A stretch of DNA of 64,000 nt, from assembly GCF_009301415.1 (NCBI RefSeq), contig NZ_CP045072.1, forward strand, positions 1,231,001 to 1,295,000, given 5' to 3'. Shown here in pieces: positions 36,196 to 46,003 of this stretch. The stretch is from Paracoccus kondratievae (GTDB lineage: Bacteria; Pseudomonadota; Alphaproteobacteria; Rhodobacterales; Rhodobacteraceae). The notes beneath the pieces are model-generated. The model had not been told where the DNA came from. It did no database searches and saw nothing but the letters and a program-made list of their open reading frames with translations. The position numbers were made by a program, and so were the translations under genes. Each line of letters begins with the position of its first letter. Position 1 is the stretch's first letter.

Positions 36196-37058
36196 TGCAG
36201 CGGCTTTTGGTCTTTCAATCCCTTTGGGCGATGGAGCGTCGCCACACCGACGGGCACGAGCGTAGCCTTGACGAAAACATTGCCCTGATCCTCGACGCCG
36301 GTTTCGACGGGATCAGCGCACATTATACCAGCCGCGCTGAGGTTCAGCGGCTAAACCTCGCCCTTTCTGGCTCGGGTCTTGGCGTCGAGGGGATCTGTTT
36401 TCCGCGCACAGTGGATGACCTGCGCTTGCCGCTGGAGCTCGCCGCCGAATTCCCGGTCAGCCATCTGAACCTGCAACCTGACATCCGCCTGCGCCGGGTC
36501 GAAGACTGCCTGCCCTTGCTGGATGGCTGGCTGTGTCTGGCCGAGGATGCCGGCATCCCAGTGCTGATCGAAACTCATCGCGACCGCATGACCACCGATC
36601 TGTTCTTTACGCTGGATCTGCTTGAAGTCCGTCCGGAACTGCCGCTGCTGGCGGATCTGTCGCATTTTCTGGTCGGCCGCGAGTTCGCCTATCCGGTCAG
36701 CGCCGAAAACCACACGCTGATCCAGCGCATCCTGCGAAATACATGGGCGTTTCATGGCCGCGTCGCCTCGCGCGAACAGGTGCAGATCGAAATCTCATAT
36801 CCCCATCACCGCCCCTGGGTCGATCTGTTCCGGCAATGGTGGCGTGAAGGGTTTCGCGATTGGCGCAGCCGCGCGGCGGCCGATGCGGCGCTGGTCTTTA
36901 CCTGCGAACTGGGTCCCAAACCCTATGCCATCACTGGTCCCGACGGCAATGACACCACCGACCGCTGGAACGAATCGCTGATGCTACGCGACATGGTCCG
37001 GACCCTTTGGGCCGAAACAGCCAAACTGCCGACCGAACCTGCCCGCAGATGCAACTAG
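36195..37058 (+). CDS. mocC: MocC/IolE-like TIM-barrel sugar isomerase or epimerase
   Basis: A 287-residue protein of the xylose-isomerase-like TIM-barrel family. Features include the N-terminal strand MQRLLVFQSLWAMER, the metal-site regions IPVLIETHRDRM and LLADLSHFLVGRE, and ending EISYPHHRPWVDLF and CELGPKPYAITGPDG. Family members such as IolE and MocC act on inosose or related cyclitols. Start and mocF stop overlap (TAATG), so it closes the operon. Whether it is a true MocC orthologue cannot be settled by eye; the context supports cyclitol metabolism. Confidence 0.7.
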   Translation: MQRLLVFQSLWAMERRHTDGHERSLDENIALILDAGFDGISAHYTSRAEVQRLNLALSGSGLGVEGICFPRTVDDLRLPLELAAEFPVSHLNLQPDIRLRRVEDCLPLLDGWLCLAEDAGIPVLIETHRDRMTTDLFFTLDLLEVRPELPLLADLSHFLVGREFAYPVSAENHTLIQRILRNTWAFHGRVASREQVQIEISYPHHRPWVDLFRQWWREGFRDWRSRAAADAALVFTCELGPKPYAITGPDGNDTTDRWNESLMLRDMVRTLWAETAKLPTEPARRCN

Positions 37059-37069
37059 CCCGCCCCTTT

Positions 37070-37738
37070 TCATTTTTTTGGAGGTATTTTCATGATTTCT
37101 TCGTGTTTTGCGATTGCCTTTTCGAGGTCGTCAAAGACGGTGAGTTTTCCCCGGTCGAGTACGGCGCCCATGTTGCACATCTTGCGGATCATCGGCATCG
37201 AATGGCTGACCACGATCGCCGAAGAACTCGCCATACGGTCGGCAAAGACGCGCTGCGACTTGGCGCGGAAATTGGCGTCGCCCACGCTGGTCACCTCATC
37301 GACCAGATAGGTGTCAAAATGGATCCCCATCGAGGTCCCCATCGCCAGACGCGACCGCATCCCCGAGGAGTAACTTGCGAATGGCTGGTGGTAATGGGCG
37401 CCAAGCTCGGCAAAATCCTCGACGTAATCGACCAGCTCATCGGTATCGACGCCGTAAATCCGCGCCACAAAGCGCACGTTCTGCGCCCCGGTCAGCTCGC
37501 CATGGAAACTGCCGGCAAAACCCACCGGCCATGAGATGGTGCCATCCGACAGCACCCGCCCCGAGGTCGGCGCCACCGTCCCGGCAATCATCCGCAAAAG
37601 CGTCGATTTGCCCGCCCCGTTGCGCCCAAGAAGCGCAACCGAAGCACCGGTCGGAAACACCGCGTTGATATTGTCCGCAACCTGCGTCTCGCGCCCCTTG
37701 AGACGATAGATCTTGGTCAGGTTCTCCAGCCAGATCAT
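37070..37738 (-). CDS. kpsT: Capsule polysaccharide export ABC ATPase (KpsT-like)
   Basis: A 222-residue ATPase with Walker A LLGRNGAGKSTLLR, the polysaccharide-exporter form of the signature (FASYSSGMRSRLAMG), Walker B TYLVDEVTSVGDANFR and IVVSHSMPMIRKMC. It energises export of capsular polysaccharide through the KpsM permease. It starts three bases after the KpsE-like gene. The convergent mocC-like gene ends 11 bases away. KpsT/CtrD/BexA-type proteins work with KpsM, KpsE and an outer-membrane KpsD/Wza, the last not seen here. Confidence 0.92.
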   Translation of the reverse strand: MIWLENLTKIYRLKGRETQVADNINAVFPTGASVALLGRNGAGKSTLLRMIAGTVAPTSGRVLSDGTISWPVGFAGSFHGELTGAQNVRFVARIYGVDTDELVDYVEDFAELGAHYHQPFASYSSGMRSRLAMGTSMGIHFDTYLVDEVTSVGDANFRAKSQRVFADRMASSSAIVVSHSMPMIRKMCNMGAVLDRGKLTVFDDLEKAIAKHEEIMKIPPKK

Positions 37739-37741
37739 CGC

Positions 37742-39454
37742 TTAGCGGCGGTCCCGGACACTGTAATAGATCAGCACAAGGATCGACCAGCCGGCCAGCA
37801 GCAGCCCCGCCACCATGGCCAGCAGCCAGGGACGGTTCGGCTCGGTCGCGCTCTGCGCCACCTTGGGCTCGATATGGGCGGCAAGATAGCGTGCCTGGCG
37901 CTGCGTCTCGGCCAGGGCCGTCTCATAGGCGATCCGCGCCGAACGATAGGCACCCTCGGCAAATTCACGGTCCACGGCCAGCTTTTCATATTCCGCCATC
38001 AGCTGGGCATAGCTCTCGCCCGCAGGGCCCTGGCCCTCGGCGCCGAACTTGCTGCGCTCGGCCTCGATCAGCCGGCGCAGGGCCTCGATCTTTTGCTGGG
38101 CCTGAACCACCCGGTGATCGGTCGGCTGGGCATTGTCCAGCAGCAGGTCATGGGCAACCAGCGCCTCGGCCAGCTGCGCCTGCAACCCGCTCAGCACCCC
38201 CATCTGGCCGGCCAGATCGGCCTCGGGGTCGACGATCTGCGAGCGCATGCGAAAGGCGGTCATCGCCTGGCGCGTCTCGGTCAGCTCGGCGCGGGCCTTG
38301 TCAAGCTCGGCCCGGGCAAGGCGCGTCGCGTCGTTGCGGGCGACGGTCGAGATCTCGTTGATCTTGTCCGAACTGGCCTGGAACACCGCCGCCGCGATCG
38401 CCTGCGCATCCTCGGGGGTAAAGGCGCTGACCTTCAGCGTGATAAGCTGGGTGCTGCTGTCGTAAAGCACCTTGACCTGGCGCTGCCAGTAATCGGTCAG
38501 ATCCTCAATGTGGTTTTCGGGATTGAAGGCAAAGACAAAATCATGCGGCCAGGCGCGCGAGAAACGGGCGTGCAGGTCAAGCTCGGCGTCGATCCGCTCG
38601 ACCATGTCCTGGCTGCGGATATATTCGTAAAGCACATCGGTATCGGCCGCCCCGCCGCCACCGGCCAGTGGCGACAGCCCGCCCAAAAGCTCGATCGAGG
38701 GGGCGGCCTGTTCGTTGCGCACCGTAAAGCCGACGGTCGAGACATATTGATCGCTGGCCCGCAGCCACAGATAGGCAGCCCAGATCAGCGTCGGCAGCAC
38801 CACCAGCGCAAGGAATGAGCCAAGCATCAGCCAATGCCGCCGCCGCGGCTGGGCGATGCCGACCGGCGGCCGCACCGGCTGGGCGGGCACCGCCCTGGCC
38901 GGGGTCGTGGCCACAGCCCGGGCCGGGGTCGGCGCCACCGGTTTGGCAACCGGCTTTGCTGCAGGCTTGGCGACGGGCCTGGCCACCGCCTTGGCCGGAG
39001 GCTGTGCCGCGGGTTTGGCCGCGGCAGCCGCAGGTTTGGCCGCGGCAGCGGGTGCAGGCTCCTGCATGGGACGGACCGGAATCGGCCTGGCCTCCTGCTC
39101 CTGCGGGCGCAGCGCCGGAGGATTGGTCTTGCCCGCCGCAGGCTGCGGCCCGGTCACCTGCGGTCCGGTCACCTGCGGCCCGGCCACCTGCGGCTGGGCC
39201 ACCTGCGGCTGGGCCACCTGCGGCTGGGCGCGTGACGCATCCGCCTGACCCGCATCCGCAGGCCCGGCGGGCTGGGCCGGCTGAGCCTTGGCCCCCAGGC
39301 CCTGCTGCTGCTGAAAGGGACGTTGCGCGACGGCCGGCGCGGCCGTTTGCGGCGCAGCGGGCGCAGCCGCCTCGGGGGCGGGGCTTGCGCTGGCTTGCTG
39401 CCGGGCGGCCGGCTGGCCGGTCTTGTCACCGGCCGGAGGAGAAGAGGTGGTCAC
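37742..39454 (-). CDS. Capsule export inner-membrane protein (KpsE/CtrB-like) with a long repetitive N-terminal extension
   Basis: A 570-residue protein. Residues 1 to about 195 are Ala/Pro/Gln-rich and lack structure, including five tandem PQV units from a 15-bp DNA repeat. Then comes a first membrane segment (HWLMLGSFLALVVLPTLIWAAYLWLRA), a periplasmic domain beginning QYVSTVGFTVRNEQ, long coiled-coil stretches (DATRLARAELDKARAELTE and further on) and a second C-terminal membrane segment (LLAMVAGLLLAGWSILVLIYYS). This is the KpsE/BexC/CtrB layout plus a cytoplasmic tail not found in classical members. GTG at 39454 is the likeliest start, though the ribosome-binding site is weak. The divergent KpsM gene begins 80 bases away. 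Confidence 0.82.
   Translation of the reverse strand: MTTSSPPAGDKTGQPAARQQASASPAPEAAAPAAPQTAAPAVAQRPFQQQQGLGAKAQPAQPAGPADAGQADASRAQPQVAQPQVAQPQVAGPQVTGPQVTGPQPAAGKTNPPALRPQEQEARPIPVRPMQEPAPAAAAKPAAAAAKPAAQPPAKAVARPVAKPAAKPVAKPVAPTPARAVATTPARAVPAQPVRPPVGIAQPRRRHWLMLGSFLALVVLPTLIWAAYLWLRASDQYVSTVGFTVRNEQAAPSIELLGGLSPLAGGGGAADTDVLYEYIRSQDMVERIDAELDLHARFSRAWPHDFVFAFNPENHIEDLTDYWQRQVKVLYDSSTQLITLKVSAFTPEDAQAIAAAVFQASSDKINEISTVARNDATRLARAELDKARAELTETRQAMTAFRMRSQIVDPEADLAGQMGVLSGLQAQLAEALVAHDLLLDNAQPTDHRVVQAQQKIEALRRLIEAERSKFGAEGQGPAGESYAQLMAEYEKLAVDREFAEGAYRSARIAYETALAETQRQARYLAAHIEPKVAQSATEPNRPWLLAMVAGLLLAGWSILVLIYYSVRDRR
39155..39229. repeat. Five tandem 15-bp units inside the KpsE-like gene
   Basis: CACCTGCGG recurs at exactly 15-base steps (39155, 39170, 39185, 39200, 39215) with variable intervening bases. 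In frame it encodes repeated PQV units followed by A/T and Q/G. The period keeps the frame, so copy number can change without disrupting the gene. Confidence 0.85.
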
Positions 39455-39534
39455 GGGCGGGGGCCTTCGCTGGTTTACCTTTCGACTGCAGTTGTTACAT
39501 ATTGCCGCCCGTACAGACCAGCGTTTGCGTTCAC

Positions 39535-40380
39535 ATGTCCGATATCGCCCCCGTTCCGGCACGCCCCGTTCCAGCATCCCCGGACCGCCGTCCCCAGCGG
39601 CCCGGCCGGCATGGGCCGCGTTTCCGCATGGTCCGCACCGTGACCGCCCTGATGCTGCGAGAAATCGCCACAACCTATGGCCGCTCGGTCGGCGGCTATA
39701 TCTGGGCGATTCTCGAACCGGTCCTGGGGGTGGCGCTGCTTAGCGTGCTCTTCAGCCTTGCGCTGCGCAGCCCGGGGCTCGGGTCGAACTTTCCGCTGTT
39801 TTACGCCACGGGCTTCCTGCCCTTTGCGATGTTTCACGACCTGTCCAGTAAAACCGCGGCGGCAATCCGCTTTTCCAGGCCGTTTCTTGCCTATCCCAGC
39901 GTGACCTTCATCGATGCGCTGATCGCACGGGTGGTGCTGAACGTGCTGACCCATGCCACGGTCATCGCCATCGTCATCTCCGGCATCTATGTCGCCTTTC
40001 AGCTGCCCGGTCCGGTGGACCTTGCCCCCGTGCTCGAGGCACTGCTGCTGCTTGCCCTGCTGGGCATGGGCGTCGGCACGCTGAACTGTTTTCTGATCAC
40101 CAGCTTTCCGATCTGGGAGCGGATCTGGAGCATCATCACACGCCCCCTCTTTCTCGTCTCGGGCATCTTCTTTCTCTACGACCTCATGCCCGCAAAGGCC
40201 CAGGCGCTCTTGTGGTACAACCCCCTTATCCATTGCATCGGACTGATGAGACGAGGCTTCTACCCCACATATGAGGCCGCATATGTCAGCAGAACATATG
40301 TCCTGACCGTCGCTATAACACTCATCGTCGCAGGGCTCGCACTGCTCGAAAAAAAACACAAAAAATTACTCGAACGCTAA
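39535..40380 (+). CDS. kpsM: Capsule polysaccharide export ABC permease (KpsM-like)
   Basis: A 281-residue membrane protein with a proline/arginine-rich start, then TALMLREIATTYGRSVGGYIWAILEPV, the ABC-2 permease N-terminal pattern, and six hydrophobic segments. FPIWERIWSIITRPLFLVSGIFFLYDLMP and NPLIHCIGLMRRGFY are typical of KpsM/Wzm. It moves the capsule chain across the inner membrane with the KpsT ATPase. It is divergent from the kpsE-kpsT pair. The ATG at 39535 gives a normal family length; the 5' open frame overlapping kpsE is spurious. Confidence 0.9.
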   Translation: MSDIAPVPARPVPASPDRRPQRPGRHGPRFRMVRTVTALMLREIATTYGRSVGGYIWAILEPVLGVALLSVLFSLALRSPGLGSNFPLFYATGFLPFAMFHDLSSKTAAAIRFSRPFLAYPSVTFIDALIARVVLNVLTHATVIAIVISGIYVAFQLPGPVDLAPVLEALLLLALLGMGVGTLNCFLITSFPIWERIWSIITRPLFLVSGIFFLYDLMPAKAQALLWYNPLIHCIGLMRRGFYPTYEAAYVSRTYVLTVAITLIVAGLALLEKKHKKLLER

Positions 40381-40463
40381 AGAAAAAGCGGTATATCCGC
40401 TCCAGACCGGCGGAATGCCGCAAGGGCTGTGGATTGACCCTAGACCTTCGCTCATCTTGCTGA

Positions 40464-41648
<1,185 letters not shown>

Positions 41649-41664
41649 ATCGCTGCAAATCATA

Positions 41665-41692
41665 GGGTGCGGCTGAAAAGCCGCGCCCTTTT
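41665..41692 (+). terminator. Rho-independent terminator of glf
   Basis: GGGTGCGGCT and AGCCGCGCCC form a 10-base stem (one mismatch) with a GAAA loop, followed by TTTT, 16 bases after the stop. The remaining 41693-42064 shows no convincing gene or RNA. Confidence 0.88.
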
Positions 41693-42064
41693 CAAGCTGA
41701 GCCGCCCCTCATTGCGCGCAATCCTGCCCAGGCATCCAGCCAGATTGTGCCTTGCTGAACCTCGCGCCCCAGTTCAGCGGCCCCCCTATTGTACTTGGCT
41801 TGGTGGGGTACTCCTACCTCGGGTGATGCAGCTACCCGCATTGCGTAAGCTGACGAATATCGCTCTGGAGTTCAGATCCCGGAATCACGGCGCCGGGCAC
41901 GGAGATGGTGGGACACGATCGCCTACGGGCGAGCAGGAAGTCTCTGTCTTGGGCCGCCCACGCCATGTCGGAACGAACAGGGAGCAAAGAATGAAGGTGG
42001 GACGCCGATTCTACCGGGGGGATCAGAGACCGCGACCAGCCGCAGAAAGTCAAGCGATCTCAAT

Positions 42065-42148
42065 TGGTACCCGAGGTCGGACTCGAACCGACATGCCTTG
42101 CGGCGGCGGATTTTGAATCCGCTGCGTCTACCATTCCGCCACTCGGGC
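42065..42148 (-). tRNA. tRNA-Leu (anticodon CAA)
   Basis: On the minus strand the gene starts GCCCGAGTGG, has a D arm, an anticodon stem around loop TTCAAAA (anticodon CAA), a long variable arm typical of class II tRNAs (GCCGCAAGGC), a T arm GTCGGTTCGAGTCCGAC and an encoded CCA. The first acceptor pair is G-U. Confidence 0.95.
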
Positions 42149-42490
42149 AAACCATTGCCTGTCGGGGATTTAGAACAGAACCCGTATCCGGCGCAAGGGG
42201 CGCTCTCAATATGTCTCTCAACATTCTTGCTCTGTGCGTGTTCCGTTCCACGCCCCACCGCCAAAGATCATGGCCTGCGTGATCAGGTTCTCGCAGAGCG
42301 GTTATAAATGATCCAACCCTATGTCGGTCATTTAACGCAAATAAGCCACCAACCACGGGATGCCATCGTGCCAGTTTACGGCGCACACATCAGGCACCTG
42401 AAACCGGCCCTATAATAGCGTCGGGAAACCGTCCTCGCCGCCGCAGCCCAAGAAAAACCACCATAGCAATCCGTCACCGGAAAGGCTCAG

Positions 42491-42532
42491 AAAGACGTCG
42501 CCCGGACGCGCAGCAGCGAGACCGGGGCGACG
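42491..42532 (-). terminator. Terminator after lipA
   Basis: On the minus strand CGTCGCCCCGG and CCGGGCGACG pair (one bulge) and are followed by TCTTTCT. It lies 20 bases past the lipA stop. The stretch 42149-42490 otherwise contains no recognised feature beyond the presumed tRNA-Leu promoter. Confidence 0.6.
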
Positions 42533-42552
42533 CGTCATTCACAGATTCGCGC

Positions 42553-43500
42553 TTAGGCGTTGCTGAATTTGGCCAGCCGCGCATCGCGCAGCTGCGCGAA
42601 ATCGTCACCGGCATGATAGGACGAACGGGTCAGCGGCGTGGCCGAAACCATCAGGAAACCTTTGCCGTAAGCCGCCTTTTCATAGCTCTTGAACTCGTCG
42701 GGTGTAACGAACCGGTCCACCCGATGGTGCTTGGAGGTCGGCTGCAGATACTGGCCGATGGTAATGAAATCGACATCGGCAGCGCGCATATCATCCATAA
42801 CCTGCAGCACAGCCTGGCGATCCTCACCCAGCCCCACCATGATCCCCGATTTGGTGAACATGGTCGGATCAAGCTCTTTCACCCGCTGCAACAGGCGCAG
42901 ACTGTGGAAATAGCGTGCGCCGGGCCGGACCGAGGGGTAAAGCCCCGGCACAGTCTCAAGGTTGTGGTTAAAGACGTCGGGCCGTGCTGCGACCACGGTC
43001 TCAAGCGCACCCGGTTTCGACTTCAGAAAGTCAGGCGTCAGTACCTCGATCGTCGAATTGGGCGAGCGATGACGGATGGCCCGGATGGTCTGGGCGAAAT
43101 GCTCGGCCCCGCCATCATCCAGATCGTCACGGTCGACCGAGGTAATGACGACGTGCTTCAGCCCCAGCTTCTGCACGGCATGGGCAACGCGGCCAGGCTC
43201 AAACGCGTCCAGCGCATTCGGCTTGCCGGTCATCACATTGCAGAAGGAACAGCCACGGGTGCAGATCTCGCCCATGATCATCATGGTGGCGTGACCCTGG
43301 CTCCAACATTCGCCGACGTTCGGACAGCCGGCCTCTTCGCAGACGGTCGAAAGGCGGTTGTTGCGCAGGATGTCACGGGTATCCTTGTAACCCTGACTGG
43401 TCGGTGCCTTGACCCGGATCCAGTCCGGTTTCTTCGGCTGGGGCTGGTCGGGACGGTGGGCCTTTTCGGGGTGGCGCAGAACCGGGGGCATATCCGCCAT
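42553..43500 (-). CDS. lipA: Lipoyl synthase
   Basis: A 315-residue radical-SAM enzyme that inserts two sulfurs into octanoyl groups on 2-oxoacid dehydrogenase and glycine-cleavage H proteins. The auxiliary cluster motif [12 protein letters not shown] (about 54-65) and the radical-SAM motif [10 protein letters not shown] (about 80-89) are both present, together with [12 protein letters not shown] and the C-terminal [17 protein letters not shown]. Length is normal. Divergent from a peroxiredoxin gene with a 153-base spacer. Confidence 0.97.
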   Translation of the reverse strand: MADMPPVLRHPEKAHRPDQPQPKKPDWIRVKAPTSQGYKDTRDILRNNRLSTVCEEAGCPNVGECWSQGHATMMIMGEICTRGCSFCNVMTGKPNALDAFEPGRVAHAVQKLGLKHVVITSVDRDDLDDGGAEHFAQTIRAIRHRSPNSTIEVLTPDFLKSKPGALETVVAARPDVFNHNLETVPGLYPSVRPGARYFHSLRLLQRVKELDPTMFTKSGIMVGLGEDRQAVLQVMDDMRAADVDFITIGQYLQPTSKHHRVDRFVTPDEFKSYEKAAYGKGFLMVSATPLTRSSYHAGDDFAQLRDARLAKFSNA

Positions 43501-43653
43501 GTCGGCATCCTTTGCTGTAGGTCAGCCAAACTTACGGTTTTTTCAGCCCTTGATCAACGCCAATACAGGGTGCATCTATACGCCCCGATGCCGCATCGCA
43601 GCATCACAGAATAAGAGGGAGGAGCCGATGACGAAAGGACGAAAGGACAAAAG

Positions 43654-44202
43654 ATGAAACCAGGCGATCAGCTTCCCCAAGTGACCTTCAGGACCCGGGT
43701 ACGCGACGAATCCGTCGGCGGGCCGAACCCCTATCGCTGGCAGGACATGACCACCGACGATTACTTCAAGGGTAAGCGCGTGGTGCTGTTCTCGTTGCCC
43801 GGGGCCTTTACGCCCACCTGCTCGACCTACCAGCTGCCGGGCTTTGAGAAAGCCGCTGCCGAGATGGCCGAACTGGGGATCGAGGCGATCTATTGCCTGT
43901 CGGTCAATGACAGCTTTGTCATGAACCAATGGGCCAAGGCGCAGGACCTGAAAAACGTCAAGGTCATCCCCGATGGCTCGGGCGAGTTCACCGAAAAAGT
44001 CGGCATGCTGGTGCGCAAGGATAACCTTGGCTTCGGCGCCCGTAGCTGGCGCTATGCCGCAGTCGTCAACAACGGCCAGATCGAAGCCTGGTTCGAAGAG
44101 CCCGGCCGCATGGACGATTGCCCCGAGGATCCCTATGGCGTCAGCTCGCCGGAAACGGTTCTCGACTGGCTGCGCGCCAATCCGGCCAAAGTTGCCGCCT
44201 GA
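43654..44202 (+). CDS. Peroxiredoxin (Prx5/hybrid type)
   Basis: A 182-residue atypical peroxiredoxin. The active-site motif PGAFTPTCSTYQLPGFE carries the peroxidatic cysteine (about residue 56). Further family motifs are VNDSFVMNQWAKAQ and IPDGSGEFTEKVGML. It reduces hydroperoxides using glutathione/glutaredoxin or thioredoxin. No fused glutaredoxin domain is present. A strong terminator follows. It is divergent from lipA, so both promoters lie in 43501-43653. Confidence 0.95.
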   Translation: MKPGDQLPQVTFRTRVRDESVGGPNPYRWQDMTTDDYFKGKRVVLFSLPGAFTPTCSTYQLPGFEKAAAEMAELGIEAIYCLSVNDSFVMNQWAKAQDLKNVKVIPDGSGEFTEKVGMLVRKDNLGFGARSWRYAAVVNNGQIEAWFEEPGRMDDCPEDPYGVSSPETVLDWLRANPAKVAA

Positions 44203-44227
44203 ACGCACCACCTCATTTCAGCACGTG

Positions 44228-44255
44228 AAAAGGGCGCCATTACGGCGCCCTTTTT
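44228..44255 (+). terminator. Rho-independent terminator of the peroxiredoxin gene
   Basis: Perfect 7-bp stem GGGCGCC/GGCGCCC with a 5-base loop, flanked by AAAA on the left and TTTTT on the right, so it could also serve the convergent gene. Confidence 0.9.
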
Positions 44256-44293
44256 CCCCCTGCGGTCCATACCTGCCATCCCCGGCCCAATGA

Positions 44294-45451
44294 TCAGCCG
44301 ATCAGCGGTGCTCCGGGACCGTATGTTTCGCGGTAGTGACGTTCGAGCCGCATCAGGGCAAGCCGCAGCACGATCTTGCCTGACCGGGCCGACCAGCCAA
44401 GCCGCCGCTCGGTCATCTCGATCCCTTCGAGAAAGCAGCAGACACGCAGGCACATATCGCCCAGCCCCGGCCCAAGTTCACGCAAGGCTGCCGCAACGCG
44501 GTTGCGCGCGCCCTCCGATCCGCCGCTATACCCCACGGACTGGCGCGAGACATCAGCCCCGGCAGTCAGAAAGCGATCCCAGTTCTGGGTAACTCGCGGC
44601 CCCATCTGCGCAAGCTCAAAGTCCTCACGCAGACGCTCGCCCGCTGCGACCTGTTCAGAGGACAGAAAGGGTAGCCCATCAGAACCGCGCCGGCGTGCCA
44701 GCACTAACAGCGGGCTGTCGGCGATATTGATCCGGGTCCGGCGACGGCGGCCATCCTCGGGATCGGTGATCTCTCGTTCTTCCCACTGCCGATGTTGATC
44801 GGCATGGCTGGAATCGGCCTCTGTCGCAGGACGAACCGGGGTCGCCAGCACGAAATCCTCACCCGTCGGCAAAGCGGTGCCGCGCCGTGCCGAGACGATG
44901 GCCCGCAGAACCTCGCGCCCCTCGACAGAGAGGACATAACGGTTGACCCTGCCCTGCCCCTGCAACTGGACCCATGCGCGGATCGCCATATGCTCGGCCA
45001 GTTCGCGGTCAAGGATCGCTGTGCGGATATCGTCACGAATAACAATGGCCTTGTCCATGCCCTCGGCCACCACCAGCTGCGCACCCGGCTCGGCAAGCCG
45101 GCGCAGAATGCGCGCGATCTGCCGCATGCCTGTCCTGCCCGGCGCAACCATAGGCCTGCCCTCAGGGCCCGCCGCCACCCGCTCAACCGCACGATCAACC
45201 AAGGGATCATCCCTTCGCGCCTCGAAACGACGGATGCGGCGCAGGATGGTCGAGGCATGGCAGCCTGCCTCGCGCGCCAGTGATCGGATCGTCTCCCCCC
45301 CTTCGACATGGCGCAGATATAGCTGCAGATCAGCGTCTTTGGCCGGTTGGCCATGTTGGGGTTCGGACGGATTTCGAGCCGTGGCGTCGACGCCGGCGGG
45401 TATGGCGGCAACCAAGGCGTCCGGGGCGAAATCTCCCGTCACAATCGTCAT
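44294..45451 (-). CDS. DUF6456-like protein with helix-turn-helix
   Basis: A 385-residue cytoplasmic protein. An N-terminal helix-turn-helix resembling resolvase/IS-type domains is seen at about 50-80 (GGETIRSLAREAGCHASTILRRIRRFE). A second winged-helix-like segment (LAEHMAIRAWVQLQGQGRVNRYVLSVEGREVL) follows. The C-terminal domain (about 280-375) contains LGPGLGDMCLRVCCFLEGIEMTERRLGWSARSGKIVLRLAL, the pattern remembered for DUF6456 proteins of Rhodobacterales. The function is unknown; DNA binding is likely. The ATG at 45451 has AAGGA upstream; an ATG two codons earlier is possible. Divergent from a DUF6477-like gene. Confidence 0.65.
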   Translation of the reverse strand: MTIVTGDFAPDALVAAIPAGVDATARNPSEPQHGQPAKDADLQLYLRHVEGGETIRSLAREAGCHASTILRRIRRFEARRDDPLVDRAVERVAAGPEGRPMVAPGRTGMRQIARILRRLAEPGAQLVVAEGMDKAIVIRDDIRTAILDRELAEHMAIRAWVQLQGQGRVNRYVLSVEGREVLRAIVSARRGTALPTGEDFVLATPVRPATEADSSHADQHRQWEEREITDPEDGRRRRTRINIADSPLLVLARRRGSDGLPFLSSEQVAAGERLREDFELAQMGPRVTQNWDRFLTAGADVSRQSVGYSGGSEGARNRVAAALRELGPGLGDMCLRVCCFLEGIEMTERRLGWSARSGKIVLRLALMRLERHYRETYGPGAPLIG

Positions 45452-45670
45452 GGTCATTCCTTCGCTTCCTGCAGACAAGCGGGCATCTGCTCATCCATGG
45501 GTTGTTTTCTCATCCCTGTCCCTTGGAACCGGGTCAGGCGGAGATGCGGCAATATTTGCTAATAATTCCTAAAGAATTCTTGCCGCTGCGTGCGCACGAC
45601 AGCACCCAACCGCAACACGCGTCAAAATTGCAGATGATCACGGCGAGTTTGACGGGCCGAGGGAAACCCC

Positions 45671-46003
45671 ATGACAATGATGAGCAATGTGATCGCTTTT
45701 GTGCCGCGCCGCGAGACGCCGACCTTGCGTCGGCCACGCCCCCTCGTGCGGGCAGCGCAAGCCGGGCTTAAGAGCTGGAACCGAAGACGCGATCTGCGGC
45801 GCCTTCTGAAATGCGACAACCTGCCGTCGCCGGGCACCGCCATGACCCGTTTACTGGCCGAAGAGAACCGGATCGACCAGTTTCGCCGCACAGGTCAGGC
45901 AGGATATGACCCTCATCGCCATATCCTGCTGCTGATTGCCATTCTGGCTGAATGCGCTGAGGCCGCACCGCGTCCCCTGGCGCAAGCACTCATTTGCCCC
46001 TGA
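45671..46003 (+). CDS. Small conserved-looking protein (DUF6477-like)
   Basis: A 110-residue protein with a basic N-terminal half ([35 protein letters not shown]) and a helical C-terminal half ([17 protein letters not shown]). The ATG at 45671 has GAGGG seven bases before it. The layout resembles DUF6477 proteins that neighbour DUF6456 genes in Rhodobacterales; the recall is moderate. It has no membrane or signal segment. Its last 14 bases overlap the end of the convergent HerA-like gene. Function unknown. Confidence 0.55.
   Translation: MTMMSNVIAFVPRRETPTLRRPRPLVRAAQAGLKSWNRRRDLRRLLKCDNLPSPGTAMTRLLAEENRIDQFRRTGQAGYDPHRHILLLIAILAECAEAAPRPLAQALICP

Noticed and set aside
39155..39229. CRISPR-like array
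   Set aside because: The 15-bp period is coding, in frame and without spacers; no cas genes are present.
41667..42116. A 149-codon frame after glf running into tRNA-Leu
   Set aside because: It starts inside the glf terminator, has no ribosome-binding site and overlaps a tRNA; it does not look like a gene.
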